A stretch of DNA of 64,000 nt from Actinomadura latina NBRC 106108 (GCF_001552195.1 NZ_BCQS01000003.1:310001-374000), one strand, 5' to 3'; positions 49,450 to 59,329 are shown, numbered from the stretch's first letter. The notes: generated by a model from the sequence alone, not told the origin. Translations and numbers: made by a program.

Positions 49450-50253
49450 TCAGGCGGCGGTCTGGGTCTTCAAAGGGTGGGCGCTGCCGGCCAGGAGCAC
49501 CTCCGCCACAAGGGACGGGTCGTCGGCCATGGGGACGTGGCCGCAGCCCTCCAGCCAGACGAAGCGGGCGTGCGGCAGTTTGCGCTGGGCGCGGATGGCC
49601 TGGCTGCGGAGGAGCAGGCGGTCCTTGGTGCCCCAGGCGATGGTGACGGGGACGTCCGCGCAGGAGCCGGCGAAGCGGGCGGTGCGGCCCGCGCGGAGGG
49701 TCGGTTCGAAGCCGGGGGCCTCGCGCATGGCGCGGGCGTCGCCGGTGAGGGCCTCAAGGTCCATCAGGTCCGGGCGGCCGTAGATCATGCCGAACATCGC
49801 GGTGCGGCGGCGCGGGGAGCGGGCCAGGCGGGCAAGGACGGTGTCGGGCACGCGGGCGCCGAGCCGGGACGCGCGCAGGACGGACGCGGCGTAGCGCAGT
49901 TCGGCCGCGTTGAAGAAGCCGGCCGGGGACAGCACGGTCGCCGAGCTGGCGAGGCCGCGGTCGGCCGCTTCGAGGGCGAACAGGCCGCCGAGCGAGTTGC
50001 CCGCGATGTGCGGCTTCTCCAGGCCGAGCTCGGCGAACGAGCCGGCCAGGATCGAGATGACGGTGTCGAGCGTGTAGGGGGTGCCGGGCGGGAGCGGCGG
50101 GGAGTCGCCGAAGCCGGGCAGGTCGACCGCGATGACGTCGCGTTCCGCGGCGAGCAGGTCCATGACGGGGGTCCAGCCCTGGCGGCGGTGTCCGATGCCG
50201 TGCAGGAGGACGAGGGGCGGCCCTTCGCCGCGACGATCGAAGACGATGTCCAC
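49450..50253 (-). CDS. Alpha/beta hydrolase
   Basis: 267 residues. LVLLHGIGHRRQGWTPV gives the oxyanion HG, AVDLPGFGDS the usual strand-turn, GNSLGGLFAL the Ser nucleophile, TIAWGTKDRLL the acid and EGCGHVPMADDP the His; a complete triad. Typical of haloperoxidase/epoxide hydrolase-like or esterase members. GTG start. 48 nt downstream of the ECF sigma factor gene on the same strand, so possibly co-transcribed. Confidence 0.9.
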   Translation of the reverse strand: MDIVFDRRGEGPPLVLLHGIGHRRQGWTPVMDLLAAERDVIAVDLPGFGDSPPLPPGTPYTLDTVISILAGSFAELGLEKPHIAGNSLGGLFALEAADRGLASSATVLSPAGFFNAAELRYAASVLRASRLGARVPDTVLARLARSPRRRTAMFGMIYGRPDLMDLEALTGDARAMREAPGFEPTLRAGRTARFAGSCADVPVTIAWGTKDRLLLRSQAIRAQRKLPHARFVWLEGCGHVPMADDPSLVAEVLLAGSAHPLKTQTAA

Positions 50254-50301
50254 GGCCGAAGGGTAGGCCGGAAGTTACTCATCGGTCACTAGTGATGCTC
50301 G

Positions 50302-50844
50302 TCACTGCGTGCACTCGGCCGGGCGGCGGTGCTCCAGGGCGCTGCGCAACTGGGCGCGGCCCCGGTGGATGCGGGAGCGGACGGTGCCGAGCTTGACGTT
50401 GAGTGACGCGGCGATCTCCTCGTAGGAGAGGCCCTCGATGTCGCACAGGACGACGGCGGCGCGGTACTCGGGGGCGAGCGCGTCCAGCGCCTTCTGGATG
50501 TCGGAGTCCAGGTGCCGGTCGTCGTAGGCCTGCGCCGGCGTCGGCTCGCGGCCCTGCAGGCGCTCGGCGGCGTCGTCGCCGAGGGAGTCGAACCGGATGC
50601 GCTGCTTGCGGCGGGCGCGGTCGAGGAACAGGTTCGTGGTGATCCGGTGCAGCCAGCCCTCGAACGTGCCGGGGCTGTAGGAGGACAGCGAGCGGAAGAC
50701 CCGGATGAAGACGTCCTGCGTCAGGTCCTCGGCGTCGTGCCGGTTGCCGGTCAGCCGGTACGCCAGCCGGAACACTCTCGTGGAGTGCTCGCTGACGATC
50801 TCCTCCCACGTCGGCGGGGTCCACGCCATCGCACCTGCGCTCAC
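50302..50844 (-). CDS. ECF sigma factor (SigE-like)
   Basis: 180 residues. Region 2 (about 15-85: [64 protein letters not shown]) and region 4 (about 125-175: [37 protein letters not shown]). Close in style to actinobacterial SigE envelope-stress factors, but no anti-sigma gene follows; the next gene is a hydrolase. GTG at 50844 has GGGGG upstream; ATG at 50829 is an alternative. Confidence 0.92.
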   Translation of the reverse strand: MSAGAMAWTPPTWEEIVSEHSTRVFRLAYRLTGNRHDAEDLTQDVFIRVFRSLSSYSPGTFEGWLHRITTNLFLDRARRKQRIRFDSLGDDAAERLQGREPTPAQAYDDRHLDSDIQKALDALAPEYRAAVVLCDIEGLSYEEIAASLNVKLGTVRSRIHRGRAQLRSALEHRRPAECTQ

Positions 50845-51051
50845 CACTACCCCCGTCTGATACTGAATCGTTACGGCCAAGCATGCCGGTACCCAGATAA
50901 GAGCCGTGTAAGGACCTCGCCTGTGGCCGGATGAGGCGATGTGGGATGTGACTCATCTCATTGGACCGGACGCCAATAGGCATTGAGTTCGGCCGCCGTC
51001 CACCAGCAGGATCGGAACCGGTTCCACCCCCGACACCTGCGAGGACGTGGC

Positions 51052-52671
51052 ATGGCGCGAAGCTACAACCTGGCCGACCTGATCGAGATCCTGGCCGCGG
51101 CCGGGCCGGACCGTCCCGCGCTGGTCGCGGGGGCCGAGCGGCGGACGTACCGGCAGCTCAACGAGCGTGCCAGCCGGGTCGGCCACCATCTGGCGGACGC
51201 CGGAGTGCGGCCGGGCGAGCACGTCGCGATCCTCGCCTACAACCGGGCCGAGTGGATCGAGTCGATGCTCGGCGCGTTCAAGGCCCGCGCCGTGCCGATC
51301 CCGGTGAACTTCCGCTACGTCGCCGCCGAGTTGCGGCACGTGCTCGACGACTCCGACTCGGTCGCGCTGATCGGGGAGCGTTCGCTCTTGGCGAAGGTGG
51401 AGGAGATCCGCGGCGATCTGCCCAAGCTGCGGCACATCGTCGTCATAGAGGACGGCGCGCCCTCCGGCGGGGAGACGACCCCGCACGCCGCCCGGACGGG
51501 CCCGGTGGACGACATCCCGGGCGCGGTCGAGTACGAGAAGGCGCTCGCGGAGGCCGGCCCCGGCGACGACTTCCCGCCACGTTCCAGCGACGACCGCTAC
51601 ATCATGTACACCGGCGGCACGACCGGTTACCCGAAGGGCGTCGAGTGGCGCTGCGAGGACATCTTCTTCGGCGCGCTCGGCGGCGGGAACGTCCTCGGCG
51701 ACCCGATCGGCAGCCCCGAGGAGCTGGCCGCCAACGCCGACCAGCCCGGGATGGCCGTCCTCGACTGCGCGCCCGTCATGCACGGCGCCGGCCAGTGGGT
51801 CGCGTTCATGGGCCTGTTCAGCGGGGCCAAGGTCGTCCTCTACACCGACCACGCGTTCGACGCGGACAAGGCGCTGCGGCTGCTCGCCGAGGAGAAGGCG
51901 AACGTGCTGATGCTGGTCGGCGACGTCATGGCGCGGCCGGTCGCGAAGGCGCTGGCGGGCGGCGGCCACGACACGTCCGCGCTGATCGCGATCGCGTCGG
52001 GCGGCGCGCCGCTCACCGAAGGCGCCAAGCAGGCGCTGCAGGAGCACCTGCCGAACATCATGTTCCTCGACAACTACGGCGCCTCGGAGACCGGCGCGTG
52101 CGGCCCGTCCGTCGGCGCCAAGGAGGGCACGGCCCGGTTCATGATGAAGCCGGGCATCACCGTCCTGGACGACGACCTCAACGTGGTCAAGCCCGGCGAG
52201 ATCGGCAGGCTCGCCCGCAGCGGCCACATCCCGCTCGGCTACTACAACGACCCGGAGAAGACGGCGTCGACGTTCTTCACCGCCGCCGACGGGACCCGCT
52301 GGTCGATCCCCGGCGACTTCGCGAGCCTGGAGGAGGACGGCACGATCACCCTCCTCGGCCGCGGCTCCCTCGTGATCAACACGGGCGGCGAGAAGGTCTA
52401 CCCGGAGGAGGTCGAGGTCGCGCTGAAGGACCACCCCGACGTGTACGACGCGGTCGTCGTCGGCCTGCCGGACGAGCGGTTCGGGCAGCGCGTCGCGGCC
52501 GTCGTCGCGCCCCGTCCCGGCGCGTCCGTCACGCTGGAGCAGCTCACCGAGTACTGCCGCGGCCGGCTCGCCGGCTACAAACTGCCCCGGCAGATCACGG
52601 TGGTGGACGAGGTGCAGCGCACGGCCGTCGGCAAGTCCGACTACAAGTGGGCGCGCGGCGTCCTCGGGTGA
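51052..52671 (+). CDS. Acyl-CoA synthetase (FadD family)
   Basis: 539 residues, ANL superfamily. P-loop MYTGGTTGYPKGVEWR (the acyl-CoA ligase form, and similar to the steroid side-chain FadD group), DNYGASETG, IPGDFASLEEDGTITLLGRGSLVINTGGEKVYPEEVE, and the catalytic Lys in AVGKSDYKW. Activates a fatty, steroid-side-chain or related acid to its CoA thioester. ATG with GAGGA. Divergent from the ECF sigma factor. No other beta-oxidation genes are next to it. Confidence 0.92.
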   Translation: MARSYNLADLIEILAAAGPDRPALVAGAERRTYRQLNERASRVGHHLADAGVRPGEHVAILAYNRAEWIESMLGAFKARAVPIPVNFRYVAAELRHVLDDSDSVALIGERSLLAKVEEIRGDLPKLRHIVVIEDGAPSGGETTPHAARTGPVDDIPGAVEYEKALAEAGPGDDFPPRSSDDRYIMYTGGTTGYPKGVEWRCEDIFFGALGGGNVLGDPIGSPEELAANADQPGMAVLDCAPVMHGAGQWVAFMGLFSGAKVVLYTDHAFDADKALRLLAEEKANVLMLVGDVMARPVAKALAGGGHDTSALIAIASGGAPLTEGAKQALQEHLPNIMFLDNYGASETGACGPSVGAKEGTARFMMKPGITVLDDDLNVVKPGEIGRLARSGHIPLGYYNDPEKTASTFFTAADGTRWSIPGDFASLEEDGTITLLGRGSLVINTGGEKVYPEEVEVALKDHPDVYDAVVVGLPDERFGQRVAAVVAPRPGASVTLEQLTEYCRGRLAGYKLPRQITVVDEVQRTAVGKSDYKWARGVLG

Positions 52672-52696
52672 ACACGGCGTCCTCGGGTAAATGCGC

Positions 52697-52731
52697 CGCG
52701 CGCGGTTATACCACGGCTGCGCGCGCCTTTC
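52697..52731 (+). terminator. Probable weak terminator
   Basis: CGCGCGC / GCGCGCG stem with a ~15-nt loop followed by CCTTTCCC, 27 nt after the acyl-CoA synthetase gene. Confidence 0.4.
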
Positions 52732-52806
52732 CCGCTGGGCCCCGGTCAAAAATCAATTGATGCCGAAGGGGCGTGTCTTGGGCGCGTTCCGGCGATTATC
52801 CCCAGC

Positions 52807-54372
52807 ATGAATGGGGATCGGTTGATACCGCTCGCGCGACGGTATCGCCTGCTCTCTGTGGTCGGCAGAGGGGGCATGGGCACCGTCTGGCGGGCCTACG
52901 ACGAGATGCTCGACCGGGACGTCGCGGTCAAGGAGGTCCATCTGCCGCCGCGCATCACCCAGAGCGAGCGCAGGGTGATGTGCCGGCGGCTGCTGGCGGA
53001 GGCGCGGGCCACCGCCGCGCTCCGGCATCCCGGCGTGGTCGCCGTGCACGACCTGATCATCGAGGACGGCCGCCCGTGGATCGTCATGGAGTTCCTGGAG
53101 TCGTCCTCGCTGAACCGCCTCGTCACCGAGGACGGTCCGCTCGGCGTGCGGCGGACGGCGGAGATCGGCGCGGCGGTCCTGTCGGTGCTCCGCGCGTCGC
53201 ACGCGTCGGGAATCCTGCACCGCGACGTCAAACCCAGCAATGTCCTTCTCTGCGACGACGGGCGCATTCTCCTCGGCGACTTCGGGCTCGCCGTCCAAAT
53301 GAGCAATGGCCGGGAGATGGCCGACACAATGCCCGCCGGCATTGAGGGGTCCCCCGCCTACCTTCCGCCGGAACGCGTCGACGGGCAGCCGAGCGTGGAG
53401 GCGTCCGACCTGTGGGCGCTCGGCGCGACGCTCTACATGGCGGTCGAGGGCTTCTCCCCGTTCCTGCGCTGCCACGCGCTCGCGTCCATGGTGGCGGTGC
53501 TGCTCGGCGACTACGCGCGGCCGGTGCGGGCGGGGCCGCTGACCCCCGTCATCGAGGGGCTGCTGCGCCAGCGGCCCGAGGACCGCCTGACGGCCGAGGC
53601 CACGGCCGACCTGCTGCGGGACGTCGTCGGCTCCCTCCCGGAACCGGGCATCACGCGGGCGGCGCTCCCGAGGGAGGCTCGCGTCCCGGCCGCGCGCCGG
53701 GTCGTCCGGGGGCCGCGCGTCCCGTGGACGCTGCGCACCGGATCGGGCGCCGCGCCATCGTGCGGTGCGCGGCGTGCCCGGCGGCCGCTCCGAGGGCGGC
53801 GGCTGCGGCCCGGCGCGGTCGCCAGCGTCGCGGTGCTCGCCGTGCTCGCGGCGGGCGCGGGCACCTGGGCGGCCCGCTGGACGTCGGTCGGCAAGAGCGA
53901 CGCGCTCGCGCTGCGTCCGGCGGCGGGGGTGACGGCCAAGACGTCGAGGTACCGCGAGGCGGGCGCCTACTCGGTGCGCGTCCCGTCGGGCTGGCAGGCC
54001 GAGCGGCGCGGTTCGGCCATGACCTGGAAGGACGCCTCGTCCGGGCGGGGCCTGCGCATCGCTCCCGCACCCGGTGATCCGCTGACCGCGCTGCGCGCCG
54101 AAGAGCACAGGGCCGTCGGGCAGCACCGCTTTCCGGGCTACCACCGGCTGCGGCTGGAGCCCGTCCCCGAGATGAGCGCGGGCGCCGCCGAATGGGAGTT
54201 CACCTGGCGGGACGGCCGGCACGCCGGCGACGAGGACGGCGTCAGGCACGTCCTGTGCAGCAGGGCGGCCGGATACGAGTTCTGCTTCTACGCGCCCGAT
54301 CCCGGCTGGACACCGGGCCAGCGCCTCTACGACAGGATCCTCAAGTCGTTCAGACCCGAAAAGGACGACTGA
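52807..54372 (+). CDS. PknB-type Ser/Thr protein kinase
   Basis: 521 residues. Kinase domain (about 10-270): [11 protein letters not shown] loop, Lys42 in [14 protein letters not shown] (138-145), DFGLA (158-162), [10 protein letters not shown] basic juxtamembrane linker (about 280-335), one membrane helix (about 336-358, [20 protein letters not shown]) and an extracytoplasmic domain of ~150 residues with two Cys ([16 protein letters not shown]). That domain is not PASTA; it resembles the globular domains attached to many actinobacterial kinases. All catalytic residues present. ATG start. Downstream of FadD, upstream of convergent rho. Confidence 0.93.
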   Translation: MNGDRLIPLARRYRLLSVVGRGGMGTVWRAYDEMLDRDVAVKEVHLPPRITQSERRVMCRRLLAEARATAALRHPGVVAVHDLIIEDGRPWIVMEFLESSSLNRLVTEDGPLGVRRTAEIGAAVLSVLRASHASGILHRDVKPSNVLLCDDGRILLGDFGLAVQMSNGREMADTMPAGIEGSPAYLPPERVDGQPSVEASDLWALGATLYMAVEGFSPFLRCHALASMVAVLLGDYARPVRAGPLTPVIEGLLRQRPEDRLTAEATADLLRDVVGSLPEPGITRAALPREARVPAARRVVRGPRVPWTLRTGSGAAPSCGARRARRPLRGRRLRPGAVASVAVLAVLAAGAGTWAARWTSVGKSDALALRPAAGVTAKTSRYREAGAYSVRVPSGWQAERRGSAMTWKDASSGRGLRIAPAPGDPLTALRAEEHRAVGQHRFPGYHRLRLEPVPEMSAGAAEWEFTWRDGRHAGDEDGVRHVLCSRAAGYEFCFYAPDPGWTPGQRLYDRILKSFRPEKDD

Positions 54373-54399
54373 CCGGGGCCCGGAGGGGCCGTGCTCGCG

Positions 54400-55668
54400 T
54401 CAGCTGGTCTGCTGGAGGCGGAGGAGGAATTCGGCGTTGGAGGTGGTGCCCTTCATCTTCTCCAGGAGCTGCTCGACGGCCTGCTGCCTCTCCAGCCCCT
54501 GGAGGGCGCGGCGCAGGCGCCAGGAGAGGGCGAGTTCCTCGGGGGACATGAGCAGTTCGTCGCGGCGGGTGCCGGACGCCTCGATGTCGACGGCGGGGAA
54601 GACGCGGCGGTCGGCGAGGCCCCGGTCGAGCTTCAGCTCCATGTTGCCGGTGCCCTTGTACTCCTCGAAGAAGAGGTCGTCCATGCGGGAGCCGGTCTCC
54701 ACGAGCGCGGTCGCGAGAATCGTGAGCGAGCCGCCGTTCTCGATGTTGCGGGCGGCGCCGAAGAACTTCTTCGGCGGGTAGATCGCGGTCGTCGCGACAC
54801 CGCCGGCGAGGATGCGGCTGCTGGACGGCGCCGCGAGGTTGTAGGCGCGGCCGAGCCGGGTGATCGAGTCGAGCAGCATGACCACGTCGTGGCCCTGCTC
54901 GACGAGCCGCTTGGCCCGCTCCACGGTGAGCTCGGCGAGCGCGGTGTGGTCCTGCGCGGGACGGTCGAACGTCGAGTGGACCACCTCGCCGCGCACGGAC
55001 CGCTGCAGGTCGGTGACCTCCTCCGGCCGCTCGTCGATGAGCACGACCATGAGGTGGACCTCGGGGTTGTTCTCCGCGATCGCGTTCGCGACGGCCTGCA
55101 GGATCATCGTCTTGCCGACCTTGGGCGGCGACACGATGAGCCCGCGCTGGCCCTTGCCGATCGGCGCGACCAAGTCGATGACGCGGGTGGCGAGCGGGCC
55201 GGTGTCGAGGCGCAGCCGCTCGTCCGGGTACAGCGGGGTCAGCTTGCCGAACTCGGGGCGGTTCGCGGCGTCCGCGGCCGGGAGGCCGTTGACGGTCTCG
55301 ACGCGGGCGAGCGCGCCGAACTTCTCCCGGTTCGACTTCGGCGCCTTCGCGGTGCCCTCGATGGCGTCGCCGGGACGCAGGTGGTGCGCCTTGACCTGGG
55401 CGAGGGAGACGTGCACGTCGTCCGGCCCGGGGAGGTATCCGGAGGTGCGGACGAACGCGTGCTTGTCCTGGACGGCGAGGATGCCGTGGAACGGGACGAC
55501 CGGCGCGTCATCGGCGGGGCGCCGTGCCTGCTGGCCGCCCTTCCGGGCGCCCTGCGCGGGCACGGTGTGCGCCTGCGCCCGCCGGCCCGGGGTGGAGCGC
55601 TCCGCGGTGGAACGGTCTGCGGCGACACGTTCTGCGGAGGGTTCGGTGGTGAGGGTGGAAGTGGACAT
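54400..55668 (-). CDS. rho: Short transcription termination factor Rho
   Basis: 422 residues. Cold-shock-like RNA-binding domain (about 57-128: [27 protein letters not shown]) and the RecA-type ATPase (about 150-422): P-loop SPPKVGKT (180-187), Walker [28 protein letters not shown]-type segment and [15 protein letters not shown] near the end. The usual helical Rho_N domain and the long basic insertion of actinobacterial Rho (often over 600 residues in total) are missing; the N-terminal 55 residues are disordered. So this may be a second, shortened Rho paralogue. ATG start. A 560-bp region upstream separates it from the next gene. Confidence 0.88.
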   Translation of the reverse strand: MSTSTLTTEPSAERVAADRSTAERSTPGRRAQAHTVPAQGARKGGQQARRPADDAPVVPFHGILAVQDKHAFVRTSGYLPGPDDVHVSLAQVKAHHLRPGDAIEGTAKAPKSNREKFGALARVETVNGLPAADAANRPEFGKLTPLYPDERLRLDTGPLATRVIDLVAPIGKGQRGLIVSPPKVGKTMILQAVANAIAENNPEVHLMVVLIDERPEEVTDLQRSVRGEVVHSTFDRPAQDHTALAELTVERAKRLVEQGHDVVMLLDSITRLGRAYNLAAPSSSRILAGGVATTAIYPPKKFFGAARNIENGGSLTILATALVETGSRMDDLFFEEYKGTGNMELKLDRGLADRRVFPAVDIEASGTRRDELLMSPEELALSWRLRRALQGLERQQAVEQLLEKMKGTTSNAEFLLRLQQTS

Positions 55669-56229
55669 GTGGGTCCCTTCTCAGGCTCGCGCGGAACGGT
55701 CCGCGCCGCCTGGACTCGATTCCCGGATACGGCGGCGGAACCCGCGGCGCGTACGCGAGAGGAATACGAGAAATGCAGCTCGGTTCACCGGGCTGACGTC
55801 GGCTCCCTTGTGCGGCGGTCCGAAACGCCGAACTGCGCGCTCCGAACCGGGAGGATCACCGGGCGCTCAGATGGCCCGGGCGGGGAAGAAACGCCCTCGA
55901 TGCGATTCGAGGTACTCCGAAGACGTTGCCTTGACAGTACAGCACTCGAAGCCGGTTTCGCATTCCCCGATGTCCGGTGATTGCCTTCATGCAGGTCGGT
56001 TCCCCTGTGGCGAGGTGGCGCGGCGAGGTGGCGCGGCGAGGTGGCGCGGCGAGGTGGCGCGGCGGAGTGTCGCCGGCGCGTGGCCCCCCGGTACTCGCCG
56101 CCGTCTCGATACCGGGTATGACTCGGCGAACGCCCTGGGGGTTCCGAACGATTGAGATGCCCCGGGGACGGCCGGCGGAAACGCGCTCCGTACGATGAGC
56201 CGCGTCGCAGGCAGAGGGAGGACCCGAGA
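55669..56229. other. Long intergenic region upstream of rho
   Basis: About 560 bp between the divergent rho and crotonase genes. I see no credible gene. It contains four tandem 13-bp repeats (56012-56063) and the rho leader; rho genes are often autoregulated by transcription attenuation in a long leader, which may explain its length. An A/T-rich spot (TTGCCTTGACAGTACAGC near 55924) may be a promoter for the minus or plus strand. Confidence 0.5.
56012..56063. repeat. 13-bp tandem repeat, four perfect copies
   Basis: GAGGTGGCGCGGC is repeated at 56012, 56025, 56038 and 56051 without mismatch, plus a partial unit at the left. The 13-nt period does not keep a reading frame, so it is not a coding repeat. 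Too short and without spacers, so not CRISPR. Confidence 0.85.
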
Positions 56230-57009
56230 ATGAGCATGGCCGCCGGGCTCGGCTTCGAGGTCGCCGCGGGCGTCGGGACGGTCACCATCGACCGGCCGGC
56301 CAAGCGGAACGCCATGTCGGCGGACATGTGGCGGGCGCTTCCCGGCATCCTGGACACCCTCGCGAAGGACTCCGGCGTCCGGGCCGTGGTGCTCACGGGA
56401 GCGGGCGGCGACTTCTGCGCGGGCGCCGACATCTCCGAGCTGGGCGACATCCACCGCGACGACGACTCGCACCTGTCGACGGTCGCCGAGCGGGCGCTCG
56501 CCGCGTTCCCGAAGCCGACGCTCGCCGCGATCGAGGGCTACTGCGTGGGCGGCGGCTGCCAGCTCGCGGCGGCCTGCGACCTGCGCTTCGCCGCCGCGGA
56601 CGCCCGGTTCGGGATCACCCCGGCGAAGCTCGGCATCGTCTACCCGGCCGCCGCGACGACCCGGCTCGTCCGGCTCGTCGGGCCGTCCGCCGCGAAGTAC
56701 CTGCTGTTCTCCGCCGATCTGATCGGCGCCGAGCACGCGCTGCGGATCGGGCTGCTGGACGAGGTCGTCCCGGCCGGCGGCCTGCGCGACCGGGTCGCCG
56801 CGTTCACCGGGACCCTCGCGTCCCGCTCGCTGCTCACCCAGCGGGCGACCAAGGACATCGTGGACGCCATCGCCGCCGCCGACCCGGTCGAGGAGCGCAC
56901 CGCCCGCTGGCTGGCGGAGGTCGCCGCGAGCGGCGAGGTCGAGGAGGGCATCGCCGCGTTCCTGGAGCGCCGCGCCCCCGCCTTCACCTGGACGTCTCCC
57001 GCTCGCTGA
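56230..57009 (+). CDS. Enoyl-CoA hydratase/isomerase family protein
   Basis: 259 residues with the crotonase fold: VTIDRPAKRNAMSADMW, FCAGADISELGD (oxyanion and CoA-binding turn), GYCVGGGCQLAAACDLRFAAADARFG, KLGIVYPAAATTRL. The two catalytic Glu of enoyl-CoA hydratase are replaced: Gln in GGCQLA and Ala in ITPAKLG. So it is probably not a classical hydratase; it may be an isomerase, decarboxylase or other crotonase. ATG at 56230 after GAGGGAGGA. Its 3' end overlaps the convergent gene by 26 nt. Confidence 0.85.
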   Translation: MSMAAGLGFEVAAGVGTVTIDRPAKRNAMSADMWRALPGILDTLAKDSGVRAVVLTGAGGDFCAGADISELGDIHRDDDSHLSTVAERALAAFPKPTLAAIEGYCVGGGCQLAAACDLRFAAADARFGITPAKLGIVYPAAATTRLVRLVGPSAAKYLLFSADLIGAEHALRIGLLDEVVPAGGLRDRVAAFTGTLASRSLLTQRATKDIVDAIAAADPVEERTARWLAEVAASGEVEEGIAAFLERRAPAFTWTSPAR

Positions 57010-57883
57010 CGGCGGGCCAGGCCGGCACGTCGCAGAACCGGGCCTCGGGGAGCCGGTGCAGGCGCCGCGCCGCGGCGGGCGGATCGTCCAGCGGGCTTCC
57101 CGCGGACGTGCGCAGTTCGGCGAGCGGCAGCACGCCGCACACCAGCGACTCGGGCGTGCGGACGATGAGGAGCGGCCCGATCTGCGCGCCTCCCCGCTCG
57201 ATGCCGCGCAGCGCGCCCAGCAGGTTCCGGGCCCTGCCGGTGGTCTCCCGGCAGTCCTCGCGCAGCGCGGCGACGAGGTCGACGAAGTCGCGTTCCAGGG
57301 CGCGCGGGCTGCGTCCGGACAGGTAGTAGCGGTCCCGGTCGGTCAGCTCGACGCGCAGCCCGTGGTGCTCCGCGAACCGCTCGTAGGGGCCGGTCAGCGC
57401 GGGCCGCCCGGCGGCCGGGTCGGCGCTGAGACGTCCGGTGACCAGCTCGGCCGGCTCGGCGCCGAGGGACGCGGCGACGGCCTGGTCGAGCCGCCCGACC
57501 AGGTGCGCGCGCAGCGCGGCGACCTCGGCGGCCAGCCGGTCGAGGGCCTCGCGCTGCTCGTCGGCCGCCTCCCGCTGCTGCCGCAGCCGTCCGCCGACGT
57601 CCGGCAGCAGCCGGTCGTTGATCTGCGTGATCAGCGACCGGATGCGCGCGTCGGCGCCGGCGAGCGCCTCCCGGTCGTGCTCCTGGTCGGCGGCGAGCCG
57701 GTCCAGCCGCTCCCGCTGGGACGCCCGGAAGCCCTCCAGCTCGTCCCGGGTGTCTTTGAGCGCGCGGAGCTGGGTGCGGATGTCGGCGATCTCCGGTGCG
57801 CCCGGCGAGTGCCGGCGCTCGAACGCCAGGTAGAGCTCCCGGCCGGCGATCGCCAGGCACAGCAGGACCAGAACCACCGTCAT
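56984..57883 (-). CDS. Membrane-anchored coiled-coil protein
   Basis: 299 residues. One N-terminal membrane helix (MTVVLVLLCLAIAGRELYLAF), then a predicted coiled coil of ~120 residues (IRTQLRALKDTRDELEGFRASQRERLDRLAADQ, LRQQREAADEQREALDRLAAEVAALRAHL), then a globular C-terminal domain (about 180-299; FVDLVAALREDCRETTGRARNLLGAL, LLIVRTPESLVCGVLPLAEL). I do not recognise a named family. ATG at 57883 with GGGAGGG. Function unknown; anchored scaffold or envelope role is a guess. Confidence 0.78.
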   Translation of the reverse strand: MTVVLVLLCLAIAGRELYLAFERRHSPGAPEIADIRTQLRALKDTRDELEGFRASQRERLDRLAADQEHDREALAGADARIRSLITQINDRLLPDVGGRLRQQREAADEQREALDRLAAEVAALRAHLVGRLDQAVAASLGAEPAELVTGRLSADPAAGRPALTGPYERFAEHHGLRVELTDRDRYYLSGRSPRALERDFVDLVAALREDCRETTGRARNLLGALRGIERGGAQIGPLLIVRTPESLVCGVLPLAELRTSAGSPLDDPPAAARRLHRLPEARFCDVPAWPAVSERETSR

Positions 57884-58035
57884 CGCGCCCTCCCGGGGCC
57901 GTCTCGCGGAGCAAACTATGCCACCCGGTACGGCTCCGGAGCGTGCACGGCGCGAACGTGAAGATCGCTCGAACTCTTCCGGCATATCGGTCATCTCATC
58001 CAGTGACCAGGAAAGATTACAAAGGGGTCCGGAAG

Positions 58036-58680
58036 ATGACGCAGAGTGCAAACCGTCGATCACTGCTCATGCTGGCCGGGGCAGGGCTGGCGCTCACGCT
58101 CTCCGTCACCGGCTGCCGGGTCGGCGCCCACGTGGGGAACACGGAGCCGACCACCGGTTCGGACGCCGGCAGCACCGGGGGGCCCGGCAGCGCCGGGACC
58201 GCGGGCACCTCGTCCGGGCAGAGCCCCGCGGCGCAGGCGCCCGCCGCGAGCGTGCCGAGGTGCACGGCCGCCCAGTTGCGGGCGGACATGCAGGAGCAGC
58301 CGTCCGACTCCGAGGAGAAGGTGCTCGCGACCCTGATGCTGACCAACACGTCGGGGCGGACCTGCATGGTCCCGGCCGGCTGGGCGCCGCTCGGGCTCGG
58401 CGGCGCCGGCGGCCCCTACTACAGCTCGGCCGAGGGCGCCCGCGAGAACTACCCGGGCCCCGGGGTGAACATCACGGTCCGCCCCGGCCGGACGGTCTTC
58501 GCCGGCCTCCGCTACGGGACGAGCCCCGACTGCCCGACCGCGGGCGGCTGGGCGGTGTCCTGGCAGGGGAGCTGGCTGCCCGTCAACGCGAGCTGGCAGA
58601 ACGGCCCGCGCGAGATGTGCCCGGGCACCCTGTCCCAGGGCACGCTCCAGCCGTCCATGAACGGCGTCAACTACAGCTGA
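58036..58680 (+). CDS. DUF4232 lipoprotein
   Basis: 214 residues. Lipoprotein signal with lipobox LSVTGC near residue 27, a Ser/Thr/Gly linker, then a DUF4232 domain (about 70-205) with Cys at PRCTAAQL, RTCMVPAG, SPDCPTAGG and REMCPGTL. DUF4232 proteins are exported, common in actinobacteria and uncharacterised. ATG at 58036 after AAAGGGGTCCGGAAG. Convergent with the NarL-type regulator, 4 nt apart. Confidence 0.88.
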   Translation: MTQSANRRSLLMLAGAGLALTLSVTGCRVGAHVGNTEPTTGSDAGSTGGPGSAGTAGTSSGQSPAAQAPAASVPRCTAAQLRADMQEQPSDSEEKVLATLMLTNTSGRTCMVPAGWAPLGLGGAGGPYYSSAEGARENYPGPGVNITVRPGRTVFAGLRYGTSPDCPTAGGWAVSWQGSWLPVNASWQNGPREMCPGTLSQGTLQPSMNGVNYS

Positions 58681-58684
58681 CCGG

Positions 58685-59329
58685 TCACTTGTTCAGGTAG
58701 GCGAGGACGGCGAGGACGCGGCGGTTGTCGTCACCGGTCACCGGCAGGTCGAGCTTGGTGAAGATGTTCGCGGTGTGCTTGGTGACGGCCCGCTCGGTGA
58801 CGACGAGCCGCTCGGCGATCGCGGCGTTGGACCGGCCCTGCGCCATCAGCTCCAGCACCTCGGTCTCGCGCGGCGTGAGCCGGCTCAGCGGGGTGTCGCG
58901 GGTGCCGCTGGCGAGCAGCCGGGAGATGACCTCGGGGTCCATCGCGGTGCCGCCCGCCGCGACCCGGCGGACCGCGTCCACGAACTGCGCCGCGTCGAAC
59001 ACCCGGTCCTTCAGCAGGTAGCCGATGGCTCCGGTGCCGTCCGCGAGCAGCTCGCGGGCGTAGAGCTGCTCCACGTACTGCGACAGCACGAGGACCGGCA
59101 GTCCCGGGACCTGCCGGCGGGCCTCCAGCGCCGCCTGCAGCCCCTCGTCGGTGAAGGACGGCGGCAGGCGCACGTCGACCACCGCCACGTCCGGGCGGTG
59201 GTCGAGCAGTGCCTTCAGGAGCGAGGGGCCGTTGTCGACGGCCGCCGCGATCTCGAAGCCGTGCGACTCCAGGAGGCTGACCAGGCCCTCCCTCAGGAGG
59301 GCGAGGTCTTCGGCGAGGACAACGCGCAC
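58685..59329 (-). CDS. NarL/LuxR-family response regulator
   Basis: 214 residues. Receiver (about 1-120: VVLAEDLALLREGL, phosphoacceptor Asp in VAVVDVRLPP, SQY in place of the usual S/T-A, LLKDRV) and LuxR HTH (about 148-205: LTPRETEVLELMAQGRSNAAIAERLVVTERAVTKHTANIFTKLDL). GTG start. It overlaps the end of the kinase gene by 37 nt, showing tight co-translation. Expected to be phosphorylated by that kinase. Confidence 0.92.
   Translation of the reverse strand: MRVVLAEDLALLREGLVSLLESHGFEIAAAVDNGPSLLKALLDHRPDVAVVDVRLPPSFTDEGLQAALEARRQVPGLPVLVLSQYVEQLYARELLADGTGAIGYLLKDRVFDAAQFVDAVRRVAAGGTAMDPEVISRLLASGTRDTPLSRLTPRETEVLELMAQGRSNAAIAERLVVTERAVTKHTANIFTKLDLPVTGDDNRRVLAVLAYLNK

Noticed and set aside
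56012-56063. 13-bp tandem repeats as CRISPR or attachment site
   Set aside because: No spacers, no integrase, no cas genes and no tRNA nearby.
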